A DNA stretch of 64,000 nt from Lycium barbarum (GCF_019175385.1 NC_083337.1:44926938-44990937); one strand, 5' to 3'. Positions 35,303 through 48,134 are shown, counted from the stretch's first letter. The notes: generated by a model not told the origin, from the letters alone. Translations and numbers: made by a program.

Positions 35303-36483
35303 GAATGTAATGCATGAATAACTGTATACATAAAACTGGACCCATGAACAGAAGGAGTAATCATAAAGGGGGTACAAGAACATCAAAGACCGAAATACTC
35401 CTAATACTTCTAAGAGTAGAGTAATATGAAATCTCGCTTACTCGCTTGTTGGATCACATCATAGGATCATGCCAAAAGAAGAAAAGGATAGCCTTAACAT
35501 ACCTTGACGTATATCAAATCGTCTAACGCCTACTTCTCGACTTGTAAATCTACAATTAAGATGACATAGACTTCATTAGACTAGGTACTTCACTTGCTAA
35601 CCCCCTTTAGATGCATAGAGAGCTTAACGAATCATGGACAACATTTCTCTCATAAGCTTAACAACTCTTTAACTTATCATTCACATTAATACCAAACATA
35701 ACCACAATAACAACACTTATATATCAAAATATATTCCAATCCATTCCCAATCATCTCTCCAAATAATCCTAAGCTACCATTTTGTCCTTTGTCACTTACC
35801 ACATTCACAACTACCCCCTCTTGACTTAGAATCACTAAAACTCTTGATACTCAACTTAAATAGAATGGTAGAAATCATTTACATACCTTGAGGGGTCAAG
35901 AATCCGAAGAATCACTTCACTTTAACTCCCTAAGCTCCACAACTTGAAGAAACCCTAGAAGCAACCTTTCTTCTTCACCATCTCGGGTTTACGGGATCCG
36001 GGTCTTGTCAAATCTTCACTAATGTGATGAAAGTATTGGGAGGAAATATTTTAGGGTTCCTTGATTTTTGTAAAGAGAAAAATATGAAATGAAGTCGTGA
36101 CCCACATTTTTATACTTGGAAGCCAAAAAGGCTGCAAAGGTCTGGTTCAACGAGCGGGTCGACGGCCCGTCGACGTGTCGGCGGTCCGTCGACGTGCTCA
36201 TCGACCTACGCCTGCCGAATGCAGTGCTGCGGAACCCTGTCGACGCAGTACAACGATGGACCATTCATGGCTGGTGTCTGCATACTTTTCCCATTCAGTT
36301 CAGATCGCGTCGATTCGATTCGTTCAACTTCTAATCCTGTAAATCCCCAGGAATACCTGCTGGTACTATTGGGCACAGGGTAGGACAGTTTCTATCTCCA
36401 AAACTCGGGCTCGGGTCTTAATTCCCAAGGCCTACCCAACTGGAAACATAAGTTCTACCACTACGAAAATGAGGGGTGTAACA
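34232..36483 (-). repeat. 3' LTR of element G
   Basis: Edges TGTCACAACCC and GGGGTGTAACA, about 2.25 kb, next to the polypurine tract. TA runs at 34772-34816 and 35250-35299, a degraded double hairpin at 34707-34745, and GTCGAC palindromes at 36158-36193. Confidence 0.85.
36158..36193. repeat. Palindromes GTCGACGG-CCGTCGAC (LTR of G)
   Basis: 36158-36174 has perfect 8-base arms around one C; 36177-36193 is a second copy with one mismatch. They lie about 290-325 bases from the U3 edge. Confidence 0.85.
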
Positions 36484-36518
36484 TTCTCCCCCCTTAGGAA
36501 CATTCATCCTCGAATGTT
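36484..36518 (-). other. Polypurine tract and inverted repeat, element G
   Basis: The minus strand reads TAAGGGGGGAGAA against the LTR, preceded by arms AACATTCG/GAATGTT. Same arrangement as in A, H and K. Confidence 0.85.
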
Positions 36519-38166
36519 CGAACAATCCTGGGTTTTAAAAAAATTCGGCAGAGTTTCTCCTGTACTTATATCAGTCCGTCCTGTACACAACAACCCAAAA
36601 TAATGCCTCACAGGTGTTACACCCCTTAGTTTCGTACGTGGAAATTTATAAGTGTTTGACGTTCTAAGTATGGATACTGGAGTTCCCTTCAAGGATGTAT
36701 GATATTACACGAAGTAATCCTATGATCATGACAGTTTACGTTCATATAATAAGCTATGGGAAACTCCGGGACCAAGCAAATCGAAGAAAATAAATTTGTC
36801 AAAAATTTGGAAATAGTTGACAGAATTTTGGGTCAAATTTGGAGGGGTATATCTCCTAGTATATGGAGAGTTTTAAGGTGTTACAAAAGCCTAAAATGAA
36901 GTTTGACGAGTCTAGTTTCCAACGCAATAAGGCGTTCGTCGATAGGATATCGGAGTAGAGAATTATGGATGTTACAAGTTCAGCTGACTGAGAAGAAACA
37001 CGTGCTACAGTACCTGCTACAGTGACCCGACCCGAATTTTAACTGATATAAAAGGGGCTTTCCCCCTCCTTTTTCAGCCAAAATCTCTTCCAAACAATTC
37101 CAAAATGCTCTAGAAAGTTCCCCAACTCTCAAACCTAAATTTCAGGCATAAATTAGCTATAATTCCCGAATTCCGATTCAGGCAACACATAGTTGCTAGT
37201 ATAGAATCATATAGCGATGCATGTGGTTCAAGTTTACGGTGGAAAAAGTGAAGATATAGCGATATTAGCAGGACCGAGGTATGAATCTCCTATTATTAAT
37301 ATTAATTTTGGATTATTTACGGAGATAAAACTATCAAATAGCCGTATAATAGTTTTGTTGGTGGAAATATGGGATAAACCCCATATGGGTTGTTTATGGA
37401 GTATTTTTGGTGTTGAGAATATTATGATTAATGTTGGTATTGATGTTGTTGTTGTTGGGTGCTGGATTACGATTTTGGGCTAGGCATATAAACAGGGGAG
37501 ATGCGGCAGTTTCTAGAAAGACTTATTTGAAGAACTAAGAGAAGCGTATAAAAGTGAGTCTAACAATATTATAAATTTTCTTAAATATAGATTTACGAGC
37601 CTAGGAGGACAAGCGTTGAGTAGTTAAAATTAAGGCGACCAAAAAGGTATTTTAAGGCTCGCCCCTTTCTTTTAAAGGCATGATTCCTATGTTATGATTT
37701 CATAAATGTTTCTACAACCTCCTTGTTTTCAAAAGCTAGAAGTTTGTGACTCTTAAATCTTCTTATGACGTTAAATGAAATTTTTTCTATGATGATTGTG
37801 ACGATGATGATTCTCTTCTAGAAACTCCAAAATTATGATTTGAGAGCATTATGAGATTATTGAGCCATTCTATGTATCGCTTGATAGTACTTATTGTTGA
37901 TGGTCTCACCTCGTGTTACTTGTTCCCTCGAGGTAAGATATAGCAAAGATAATGATTCTATTTTCAACGCTATCTAAGTTCATGATTCTCGAGACTTCCA
38001 TGACATTATCGATTTCATCTTACGATGGTTGGCTCTTCAAGGAATGATATAGTGACGATGGTAATGCTAATGATGGCGTTGATTTCATTTATGTATTTTT
38101 ATGTGTATGTATGTATGTATGTATGTATGTATGTATATATGCATTGCATCCCACAGATCAGCTGGG

Positions 38167-38394
38167 GATAACACCGCGCCTATATGGCCGGGCAAGATAA
38201 TACCGCGCCTATATGGCCGGGCAAGATCACACCGTGCCTATATGGCCGGGCAAGATAACGCCGCGTCTATATGGCCGGGCAAGATAACACCGCGCCTATA
38301 TGGCCGGGCAAGATAACACTGTGCCTAAATGGCCGGGCGAGATAACACCGCGCGTATATGGCTGAGCAAGATAACACCGAGCCCCGAAAGGGCC
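38167..38394. repeat. 29-bp minisatellite in LTR J
   Basis: Nearly eight copies of a 29-base unit starting GATAACACCGCGCC and ending TATGGCCGGGCAA, with one to four changes per copy. An ATGT tetranucleotide run lies just before it (38105-38137). Confidence 0.9.
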
Positions 38395-38600
38395 GTGTAC
38401 AAATATGCCAGAAGTGTGCATAGTAAATGTATGTGAAAGAAAGTGCGTGTATATTATGTATGGATGTGTATGAAATGTTTTTCCTATAGACGAGTAGTTT
38501 ACATGATAGAGATCTTAAGAAGAATACGAGGTATAATTACTTACTTTATCTTATGTTATCTTCATTCTGATATCGTACTACTATTCATGCCTTACATACT

Positions 38601-38638
38601 CAGTCCATTGCTCGTACTGACGTCCCTTCTTCTGGACG
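38601..38638 (+). other. LTR double hairpin (LTR J)
   Basis: CAGTCC/GTACTG (one mismatch) then GTCC/GGAC around CTTCTTCT, followed by GCTGTGTTCATGCCCGCAG. Confidence 0.6.
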
Positions 38639-39099
38639 CTGTGTTCATGCCCGCAGGTGTAGATAGACGAGACAAGGATCTTTGATTGTAGGCTGCCTTC
38701 AGGTACCAGTTTTGATTGGTGAGCTCCACTTCTTCCTGGAGCATTGCCGAGTCTGAGTTGCATATGTTTTTTTTTATGACAAGAGGGTATATCGGGGGCC
38801 CTGTCCCGACTTATATACTTCAGTCATGTTCGTAGAGGCTTTGCAGACAGTTCCTGTGTACAGCTTAGTCATAGTGTGACAATAGTAATGTCGGCATCAA
38901 GGTTTCTATTGTACATTTACTTAGGCATGATATTATGTTCATATTTAGCCTCTTGATATTATTGTTTCCATTTGAGACATGAAGGATGTAAGTTTTAAGT
39001 TGGTTCGCTCGGTTCCTGTAAGATGTCGGGTGCCAATCACGCCTTACCAAGGGTGTGGTGTGACAACAGGGCCACACACTGCAACACACAATACCATGG

Positions 39100-40769
39100 C
39101 CTCACACGACCAAATCATGATAACTGAAATGAAAACAATACCTGGGGGAAGTGATGTCTCCGACTGCACCTCCTGTACTGTTGGGAACAATTACGGGTAC
39201 TTAATCTTCATCGCTTCTTCTGCTTCCCAAGTCACTTCTTCAACATTCTTATTTTTCCAAAGACTTTAACGGAGGCTACATCTTTGGTTCGCAACCGATG
39301 GACCTGCCTGTCCAACATAGCCACCGGAACCTCTTCGTACGATAATTGCTCGGTCACCTGGACATCATTCACTGGTACAATTGTTGAAGGATCTCCGATA
39401 CACTTACGAAGCATTGATATATGAAATACTAGATGTACCGATTCTAACTCAGAAAGAAATTCTAGTTCATATGCCACTGTACCAATTACACGAATGATCT
39501 TATATGACCCAATATATCGAGGGCTCAGCTTACCCTTCTTACCAAACCTCATCACTCCCTTCATAGGAGAAACTTTCAGGAACACCCAGTCGCCCATTTT
39601 GAACTCTAGCTTACGTCGCCGATTATCCGCATAAGATTTATGTCGGCTCTGGGTTGTTAGCAACTTCTCTCTAATTACCTTCACCTTATCAACTGCTTGC
39701 TGAATTAAGTCTGGGCCTAGCAACTGATTCTCCCCAATATGAAACCATCCTATGGGCAATCTACACCTCCGACCATATAAGGCCTCATAAGGAACCATTT
39801 GAATACTTGAATGGTAACTGTTGTTATATGCGAACTCGATAAGAGGCAAATGATCCTCCCAACTGCCCTAAAAGTCAAGCACACAAGCTCTGAGCATATC
39901 CTCAAGGGTCTGTATAGTACGCTCTGCTTGTTTATCTGTCTGGGGGTGGAATGCGGTGCAAAGACTCACCTGAGTCCCCAATCCCCGCTGAAAAGACTTC
40001 CAGAATCTGGCTGTGAACTGTGCTCCCGCATCTGAAATAATGGCTGAAGGGACACCATAGAGTCGTACAATCCCCTTAAGATAAAGCCTCGCATAATCCT
40101 CGGCTGCATAAGTAGTTCTGACAGGCAAAAAATGAGTTGACTTTGTGAGCCTATCAACTATGACCCATATCAAATCACACTTCCGCTGAGTACGGGGCAA
40201 CCCTGTAATAAAGTGCATATTAATTACCTCCCACTTCCATGTCAGGATCTCCAGAGCTTGCAATAGACCTCTAGGCTTCTGGTGTTCTATTTTGACCTGT
40301 TGACAATTTAAACACTGAACGACAAATTTTGCAATATCTCTTTTCATACCATCCCACCAATAAACTCCCCTGAGATCATGGTACATCTTTGTTGAGCTTT
40401 GATGAATAGAATAGCGGGAGTAATGTGCCTCCCTCTAACCTTCTGACCGAGTCCTGTAACACTAGGGACACACAATCTACCTCGATATCTGAGTACTCCA
40501 TCACCTGTGATCACAAAGGGTGTCTTTTCTTTTTGAGGTGCTGTATCTCGGTAATGAACTATAGCAGGATCTTCATACTAACGCTCCTTTATCTCAACTA
40601 CCAGGGATTATTCCGCTGTGTCTTGAACAGTAGCCCCTGCATCACCTGAATCTATCAATCGAACCCCGAGGCTAGCTAATCAATGAACCTCACGGACCAT
40701 TTGTCTTCTCTCTGGCGACACGTGCGACAAGCTACCCATAGATTTACGACTGAGAGCATCGGCTACTGC
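39100..40769 (-). pseudogene. pol 3' part of element G: integrase and chromodomain
   Basis: From the end of RNase H ([10 protein letters not shown]) through the integrase zinc region ([17 protein letters not shown]), catalytic core and C-terminal module. The first catalytic Asp is His (NMHFITG in place of NMDFITG). The second Asp (ISDAGAQF) and the Glu (DKQAERTIQ) remain. An in-frame stop lies between 39849 and 39868. The GPY-like module (LSPRYIGSYKII) is present and the chromodomain breaks by frameshift after VASVKV near 39250. Separated from the upstream part of pol by solo LTR P. Not functional. Confidence 0.85.
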
Positions 40770-43335
40770 TGTTACACCTCGGAAAAATCTTTCGTTGATG
40801 CACAAGTGAATAGACTAGTGAAGAGTACGAGTATACGGTACTTCAATAAGTAAGAGATGACATTCGACGACCCTAGTTGACATTTCAAAGATGTTAGAGA
40901 TGGGGGAGGAAAGTTGGCCAAGAGAAGGCAAGGCATATGATAGGTAACGGAAAGGAATTAAGAGTAATGCGTTAATGAGGATTTAATGATGTCTTGGAAA
41001 AGAGTGATAATGTCCCTTAGATTGGTATTGAGGTGTTGAACAAGTGCTAAGAAGGTTCCATAAGGATTGGAGATCAAAAGAGTCGACGAAACGAGCTTCG
41101 GAATCATTGGGGATTATACGACCAAACATACTGGCCGTATAAATGATACGGTCCGTATGTTGGGACCGTATAATCAGCCCAGAATGGCATAACTTTCTGG
41201 ACCAAACATACGGCCGTATAAAATATACGGATCGTATGTTGGTCCGTATATATATGTCGGGGACTGAAATAGTTAATTAAATAAGGGATTCAAGATTTAT
41301 TTCATTTCATTCCTATATCACACCCCTTCTCTCTAAAACATCTCTCTACATTTATTCCACAAGAATTCAAGGATTATTAGTGATCAACAACATAAACTAA
41401 GTGAATCAAGTGCAAGAAAACCCATTAAAGATCATTCAAGTCGTGAAATCTCATTGGAGATGAACTAGGGTTTTGCTCAAGTGGAGTATTACCAACCAAG
41501 GCTTGTTCCTAGAACATATAAGGTAAGATTTATGGAATTTCTATGTTGTTTAAGATATTTGAGAGTTGAAATACTTGGATTGTAGAAGGGTATAGAAAAA
41601 AATGGGTTATGAATGTGGAATAGTGCCATTTTGAGTAATAACTTGAATTGATTCATGATTCTTGATGTGTTGTGATATAAATATGTCATAAATGATGTTG
41701 AAATCACGGGATAGGCAATGTATGTGAATGAACGTAGTCGTGTGTTATGACCATGGATATGGGTGATTGAAAGTGAATTGAGAAATGTGAATAATGTGGA
41801 TGAATAAAGATTATTGTTAGGATGTTGCGAATGTATTATTGAAGTTTGGGAGTTTATATACGCTATGGAGGAATGTCGTAAAAATAAAGGAGATGCTGTT
41901 CGATTTTCTCTAGTTTTAGTCATGTATGCTAGCTATCGATTTCTAATGATAGTATGACTTTAATGAAGGTAGAAACGTGAGCTTCGGAGGATAACGTGCA
42001 AGTGGTAAATAGTTGAACGGAAAGGTATGTAAGGCTAACCCTTCTTTATAAGGCATGGTTCTTTGGCCAAACATCTAAATCTTCCATAAGTCTATGATGT
42101 CTTTCAAATGATTCGAACTTCCGTGCTAGTAAGCTCACGATTCTTGATATGCTACGATTGTACTAAGTTTCTCATATGACGAGTAAGCCTATAAAGATAG
42201 ATGTAATGAATGACGATAATAGTGATAATGATATTGATGACGATGATGATAGTGAGGATAATAGTAAAGATGCTTATGAGCTATTATGTATATGTATCTA
42301 TGTATGACGATTATGGAACCCCGAGCTTATAAGGTTGGGTAGAATATGTATGTATGTTTATGTAACGCGCGCGCACCACTGCAGTTGGGTATGGACAACA
42401 CTGAGCCTTGGTAGGGCCAGATATGTGTAACACTGAGCCTTGGTTGGCATGGTAGCTATGGTCGGGTACGTGAAACACCGAACCTTCGTGGTCGGGTATG
42501 CTATGTAAATGATATGATTATGTATATGATATAGATATGAGTATGAATACGAATATGATACAATTTCAAGTAAGGATATGTACATGAGATGAATATGAAT
42601 AAGGATATGTATATGAACAAGGATTTGTACATGAGATGAATATGAATAAGGATATGTATATGAACCTGATTATGCATACGAATGTATATACACAATTACG
42701 TACTAGAAATGGAAAGTCTCTATGAAAGGCAAGTAAGTGCTTGTGACGTTGATACTGCTATCTCCCAGCCTATGCTATTTTCTTATGTTGTATAATATGC
42801 TTCTATGTTGATATTGATCATGCTTTACATACTCAGTACATTCTTCGTACTGACGTCCTTTTGTTTGTGGACGTTGCGTCATGCCCGCAGGTGCCCAGGG
42901 AGATAGACTTGATCCATAGCCACATTCTCAGAGACTACATAGCAAAGCTCCACTTCATTCGGAGCTATAGATTTTGGGTACTTATTCTTTTGTGTACATA
43001 ATTATGGGCATAGCGGAGTCCTGTCCCGCCTATATGTTATGACATACTCTCCTTAGAGGCTCGTAGACATGTGTATATGGTTAAATATGTTTGTCCTTGT
43101 CGGCCTATACTTTTGTAAATCATTTTGTAGTCTTGTCGGCTTATGTACATTGGTATGGCATAGATGCCAATGATGATATAAAGGAATCGTTGTCCAATGG
43201 GACTAGTATGATGGATGAATAGAAATATATATTTTATCATGTGGCTCACCCAGATATAAGTGTAAAAGTACGTTAAGGGGTGCCCGGGTGGGCAAGCACC
43301 GGGTGCTTGTCGCGGCCCTTTGTCAGGTCGTGACA
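40770..43335 (+). mobile_element. Solo LTR P, inserted in pol of element G
   Basis: Edges TGTTACACCTCGG and GGTCGTGACA. Flanks ACTGC (40765-40769) and ACTAC (43336-43340): a five-base duplication with one later change. Removing the LTR and one flank restores the uninterrupted end of RNase H (ANVV then ADAL). Same family as F and M. Palindromes ATACGGTCCGTAT (41146-41158) and ATACGGCCGTAT (41208-41219); double hairpin 42834-42874 with perfect CAGTAC/GTACTG; a 47-base tandem duplication at 42580-42665. Confidence 0.9.
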
Positions 43336-45186
43336 ACTACATTAGCCTTCCTGGGATGATACAGAATATCCACATCACAATCTTTTAACCTCTCCAACCA
43401 TCGCCTCTGATGCAAGTTCAAATCCTTCTGCATAAATATGTACTGGAGACTCTTATGATCAGTATAGATATCATCATAGACACCGTATAAGTAGTGTCTC
43501 CATATCTTCAAGGCATGAATCAGTGCTGCTAACTCAAGATCGTGGGTTGGATAATTCTTCTCGTGCTTCTTCAACAGTATAGAAGCATAAGAAACAACCT
43601 TACCATGTTGCATCAATACACAGCCCAATCCAACACGTAAAGCATCACAATATACCACATAGCCATCCGCTCCTTCTGGAAGAGTCAAAACTGGTGCTGA
43701 AGTTAGCTTATCCTTCAACGTCTGAAAACTCTGCTCACAAGCATCTGTCCATTAGAACTTAGCTGATTTCTCAGTCAATTTGGTCAATGGGGCTGAAAGA
43801 GAGGAAATTCCTTCTACAAACCTTCTATAGTAATCTCCTTAGCCCAAGAAACTACGTATCTCCGTTGGTGCCGTGGGCCTTGGCCAATTCTTCACAGCCT
43901 CAATCTTTTGGGCATCCACTCTAACGCCTTCCTCCGAAATAATGTGACCCAGAAAAGCCACAGAGTTCAACCAGAACTCAACCTAGAAAACTTGGCATAC
44001 CACTCTTTACCTCAAAGAATTCCAAGCACTGTCCGCAGATGTTCTACATGATCGGCCTCTGACGGCGAATAAACCAAAATATCATCTATAAACACAATTA
44101 CGAACAAATCTAGAAAGGGTCTGAATACGTGATTCATCAAATCCGTGAATACGGCTGGGGCATTAGTTAGCCCGAATGACATAACACGGAACTCATAGTG
44201 GCCATATCTAGTCCGGAATGCTGTCTTCGGAATGTCTTTTTCCTTCACCCTAACCTGGTGGTATCCTGACCTAAAGTCTATCTTCGAGAAATATTTGGCG
44301 CCTTGCAACTGATCAAATAAATCATCCATCCTCCGGAGCGGATACCTATTCTTTACAGTCACTTTATTCAACTGCTTATAATCGATACACATTCGCAAGG
44401 AGCCATCCTTCTTTCTTACAAATAACACTGGGCTCCCCACGGCGATGCACTAGGCCTAATAAAGCCCTTCTCAAGCAAATCTTTCAACTCCTCCTTCAAT
44501 TGCATCAACTCCGCAAGTGCCATCCTATAAGGAGGAATAGATATTAGCTGAGTGTTTGGCAATAGGCCAATAGCAAAATCGATCTCCCTCTCTGGGGGAA
44601 TGACTGGAAGCTCATCTGGAAACACTTCTGGGAACTCATTAACCACAGGAACAGACTGAAGAGTCAACGACTCTGCTTGCACATCTTAAACTCGAACTAG
44701 ATGAAAATTATACCCTTTTCTGATCATTTTCTCTGCCTTAAGGTAGGAAATAAACCTACCTCTAGGCGAAGCAGCATTGCCCTTCCACTCTAGGACTAGC
44801 TCGCCTGGAAACTGAAATCGAACCATCTTTGATCTACAATAAACATTAGCATAACAAGAAGCCAACCAGTCTATGCCCATAATAATATCAAAATCAATCA
44901 TATCTAACTCAATCGAATCTGCCATGGTGTGGCGATCATAAACTATAAAAACACAGTCCCGGTATACTCGCCTAGCTATAACTGGATCACTGACTAGCAT
45001 GGACACCTCGAAAGGTTTGATCAACTCAGGCTCTACTCCAAACTTGCTAGCAACAAATGGTGTAACGTATGATAAGGTGGAACCTGGATTAATCAGTGCA
45101 TAAACATCATGGGAGGAAACTGATAATATACCTGTAACAATATCAGGAGACGTCTCGCGGTGCTGTCTACTAGCCAATGCATACAC
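43336..45186 (-). pseudogene. Protease-RT-RNase H of element G
   Basis: The protease (from 45186) has NPGS where the active-site Asp-Pro-Gly-Ser is expected, so Asp is lost. An in-frame TAA follows LVRV near 44686. RT continues with PPYRMA, a frameshift near 44430, [25 protein letters not shown] and the intact FIDD box in [13 protein letters not shown] (44080 region). After stops and shifts near 43750-44010, RNase H (43323-43718) shows [22 protein letters not shown] and [10 protein letters not shown] up to the insertion of P. Dead as a polyprotein. Confidence 0.85.
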
Positions 45187-46507
45187 GCGATGCTGAGGAC
45201 CGCTCGAGCTGGACGCTTCACTCCTTCCTCTACCTCACCCTGTTGGCATCAGAAAAACTTGCCCTGAAGGGCGCACTACAGAAGAAGAGCCAGCCACAGA
45301 CCCTGTAGGCTGAACCACACCTGTACCAATGCTCATCGGGCTCTCCCTCACCCTGTGGCCTAGCTGGTCACAAGCATAACAACCATCTGATCCCAGTCGA
45401 CACTAACCGGCTTGTAACTTTCCACACTGGGCACATCGCGGCAAAGGGGATCTCATCTGGCCTGACTCTGGTCTGTACTAAGAGCCTGATGCTCTAGTAC
45501 TCTGGCCTGCTCCAGAATAAGGAGACTGGTTAAAGCTCGGACCTAAAAACCATAGAGATGCACTACCTACTGAATGGAAAGGATATCAGGGATGCTGTTG
45601 TTTCTGGCTTCCTCTAAACTCACCCCCACTATCAAAATATCTAGACCTCTTACCATGGCCCTGGTCACGATCACGATCTGTCCTCCTCTGGTGCTTGCGA
45701 TCCTCCAAATTCTGCGCATATCCCTGTATACGGGAGATATCCATGCCTGGCTGTAATGCGGCAGTCGTACAAGCATCAATCAAATGTGGCACTAGACCAG
45801 CCACAAAACGATGAACTCTATCCTCCATCTCAGCCACCATGCCTGGAGCATACCTGGCCATAGAATCAAAATACACGCAATACTCCTGGACACTCATACT
45901 AACCTGCTCAATACGTAAGAATCTATTTTCTTGGGCTCGCCTGACCTCAGGAGGCAAATAATGGCGGATAAAAGCATCTGCGAACTCTCACCACACAGCT
46001 GGAGGGGCATTCTCTCCCCGAGATAACTCCCAAGTCGGATACCACTGTACTGCAATATCACGCAGCCTATACGAAGCCAACTCTACGGACTCGAGCTCAT
46101 CCGCATGCATAAACCCTCAAAGTCCTCTGCATACCATCAATGAAATCCTGGGGGTCCATATTCTGCTTTACCATGGAAATCTCTGGAGGACCTAACCCAA
46201 GGAAGGTCTTAACCCTCGAACTACCAGTCCCATCTACCTGGTCAATACCAACTCCCTGCCGCTGAGCCTGGGCGGCTACTAATCTGGTCAACAACTGTAC
46301 GACATCCCGCACATCCTGGCCCGGTGCATCCGGCTGAGGAACTGGGGCAGGTGCTGGAGGAGGTGTGTGTGATATCTTAGACGGCCCCTCACTCTGAATC
46401 TCTTCCTGGGCCCTCGTGGCCTGTCGAGTGCGGCTAGTGGCCTCACCTGTGGCTTTCTTGCCCTTTTGGGCAGCTGTATCTTTCTCGGGAGGCATCGCTG
46501 AAATCAT
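45187..46507 (-). pseudogene. gag of element G
   Basis: Starts at the ATG of MPPEKD (46495); an in-frame ATG four codons earlier is also possible. A Pro-rich head, LLTRLVAAQAQRQ and MDPQDFIDGMQRTLRV precede a frameshift near 46100. The capsid-like part continues at 45957-45586 (LPPEVRRAQENRFL, then FDSMARYAP, MDISRIQGYAQNLEDR). The knuckle CYACDQLGHRVRESP has Ser in place of the last Cys. Several stops follow. Gag would form the particle; this copy cannot. Confidence 0.8.
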
Positions 46508-46681
46508 AACAATTCATCAGAAAGAAAACGCCTAACACATGGCTCTTTCGCACAATCTAGGAGAGAAAGAATGACATTATCCTAAATTTTCTGTAGCCTC
46601 CTGTTTATAAGTGTGGTGCACAACACGCCCATAAAAAAAACTCTACTAGACACGGTCTGTTGACAAACATAGGATGGAACT
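46508..46681 (-). other. Leader of element G
   Basis: Non-coding leader closely like that of elements 1, B, E and K, with the same 'tactagacacggtctgt' segment near the primer site. Confidence 0.6.
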
Positions 46682-46693
46682 ACTCTGATACCA
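46682..46693 (-). other. Primer-binding site, initiator tRNA-Met (element G)
   Basis: ACTCTGATACCA on the plus strand, four bases from the LTR. Confidence 0.9.
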
Positions 46694-46697
46694 TTTT

Positions 46698-47345
46698 TGT
46701 CACGACCCAACTGATGAGCCGTGACGGGAGTGTGACTTCTAGCAACCAAACACCCCTATATTCATATCTGAAATATACTGATCATCAAAGGCCCATGAAT
46801 GGCACAACTAATCTCATAAAAAGGAAACATCAGAACTTTGTACAATCTGCATACATATATACACAGTCATGCGGAAGAACAGTGCAAGCCAGCTCGGCTG
46901 CTACATATACTGTACACAAAAGAATAGAAGCCGACAAGGCTACATCGTCTGACTAATGCATACAACTGTCTACAGACCTCTACTGGAATAAAAGTTGTAG
47001 AAAGGACGGGACAGGGCCCCGTCATACCCATATGCATTCACATCTCAAAAGGGGCATACCAAAACTGACTGTAGCTCCGGATCGAATAGAGCGTACTGAC
47101 CACTGCTAAATCTAGAGGTCCTACTGGGCTGAACCACCTGTTTGTCTCCCTGTACATGCGAGTATGAACGCAGCTCCCCGAGCAACGGGGAGTCAGTAAG
47201 GATAATGTACTGAGCATGTAAAGCATAAGAGCAACATCATATATATATACACACTTGGGAATCATGGATAAAATCTAAACTCATAAGCTGAAATGACTGA
47301 CTGAATGTACTTGTATGAACTAGTATCTACATGTACTTGTATGTC
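46698..47345 (-). repeat. 5' LTR fragment of element G
   Basis: Matches 34232 onward for about 650 bases, then homology ends near 47345 and the LTR of element L takes over. It keeps the best version of the double hairpin in this family (47174-47212): CTCCCC/GGGGAG, six perfect pairs. Confidence 0.8.
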
Positions 47346-47845
47346 AAGTGATCGCTACAGCGGACCAAGAGGATCCGCTTCACCGCTATAGCGGTACTGC
47401 CGTAGCGGTCAACCTCCTACCAAAGCGGCCGCCGATAAAATGGATAGCCACTAGAAGCGGTCCACCCGCTGCTATAGCGGCACCGCCGCAGCGGTACTCC
47501 CACCGACACAGCAGTCCCATTTGGGCAGTAAGCTCGTCTTTTGTCCAGTTTTTTCCCCTATCACCCGACATTTCATCCAAGGCCCCAAAGACACAAAACA
47601 AACATGCACATATACATAAAGGCGTCCTAAGAATCCACCCATGACCTCAGAATTCCAAACGGAGTTCTAATTTTCTACGTCACCCCCTGACGGACTCAAG
47701 AAAATCAAGCAGCAACCACAAACAAGTCAAATTTCAGCTCACAAGCTCACATGATTGAGTTTCTACCAGCACATTCTACCCTTGGAAAGTTTCTATTTGG
47801 TGGGGTGATCTTACGTTTCCCATAATGATCGAAAGGGTCGTTACA
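47346..47845 (-). repeat. 3' LTR fragment of element L (U3 side)
   Basis: The right edge is GGGTCGTTACA, so the LTR begins TGTAACGACCC on the minus strand. About 500 bases remain. A cluster of AGCGG/CCGCT motifs lies at 47353-47495, including the perfect CCGCTATAGCGG at 47383-47394. Its left part is missing where it abuts the LTR of G. Confidence 0.7.
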
Positions 47846-47868
47846 GCAGACACCAATTAAAACACTGT

Positions 47869-47911
47869 TCATCCCCGAATAGACAAAGATGAGAAATATA
47901 AGGAGGAGTTA
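47869..47911 (-). pseudogene. Last codons of pol of element L, separated by element K
   Basis: Continues the pol frame of L from beyond K (STEIG at 57746-57760) as NSSLYFSSLSIRG and a TGA stop (complement of 47869-47871). The shared AGTTA is the K target duplication. 47846-47868 is a short untranslated piece up to the LTR. Confidence 0.7.
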
Positions 47912-48100
47912 TGTCACGACCCGACTAGGGGCCGTGACGGGTACCCGGGGCGAACCACCGAGCACCACTCGTCCTACTACTCATCAGACTCATTAAACGT
48001 TCTTTTATAAAATTCTTACTCAAATCATAAGAAAAATAATTTTTCATTTGAGAATATAGATACTTTTATATACATAAGCCTTTCGGCTATCAAAATGATA

Positions 48101-48134
<34 letters not shown>

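Larger units (their letters stand above)
36615..39065 (+). mobile_element. Solo LTR J
   Basis: Edges TGTTACACCCC and GGTGTGACA, flanked by ACAGG (36610-36614 and 39066-39070). It lies in the untranslated tail of G, between polypurine tract and pol, in the opposite orientation. It holds the double hairpin (38601-38638), a 29-bp minisatellite and CTACAGT repeats in U3 (near 37011-37027) in place of CGG-type palindromes. Confidence 0.9.
34232..47345 (-). mobile_element. Element G: Ty3/gypsy chromovirus with two solo LTRs inside
   Basis: Minus strand: truncated 5' LTR (46698-47345), primer site, gag, protease, RT, RNase H, integrase, chromodomain remnant, polypurine tract and 3' LTR (34232-36483). 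Solo LTR P splits RNase H from integrase and solo LTR J sits in the tail after pol. The outer end of the 5' LTR is lost at the join to element L, so target duplications cannot be compared. Confidence 0.85.

Noticed and set aside
34487..35386. Tyr/Ile-repeat proteins on the minus strand
   Set aside because: Translations of TA microsatellites in the LTR of G.
38155..38400. Possible CRISPR-like array
   Set aside because: 29-base repeats directly abut one another without unique spacers, in a plant LTR: a minisatellite.
47348..47644. Arg/Pro-rich frame on the plus strand
   Set aside because: It is produced by the GCGG palindromes in the LTR of L; no homologue recognised and no codon bias.
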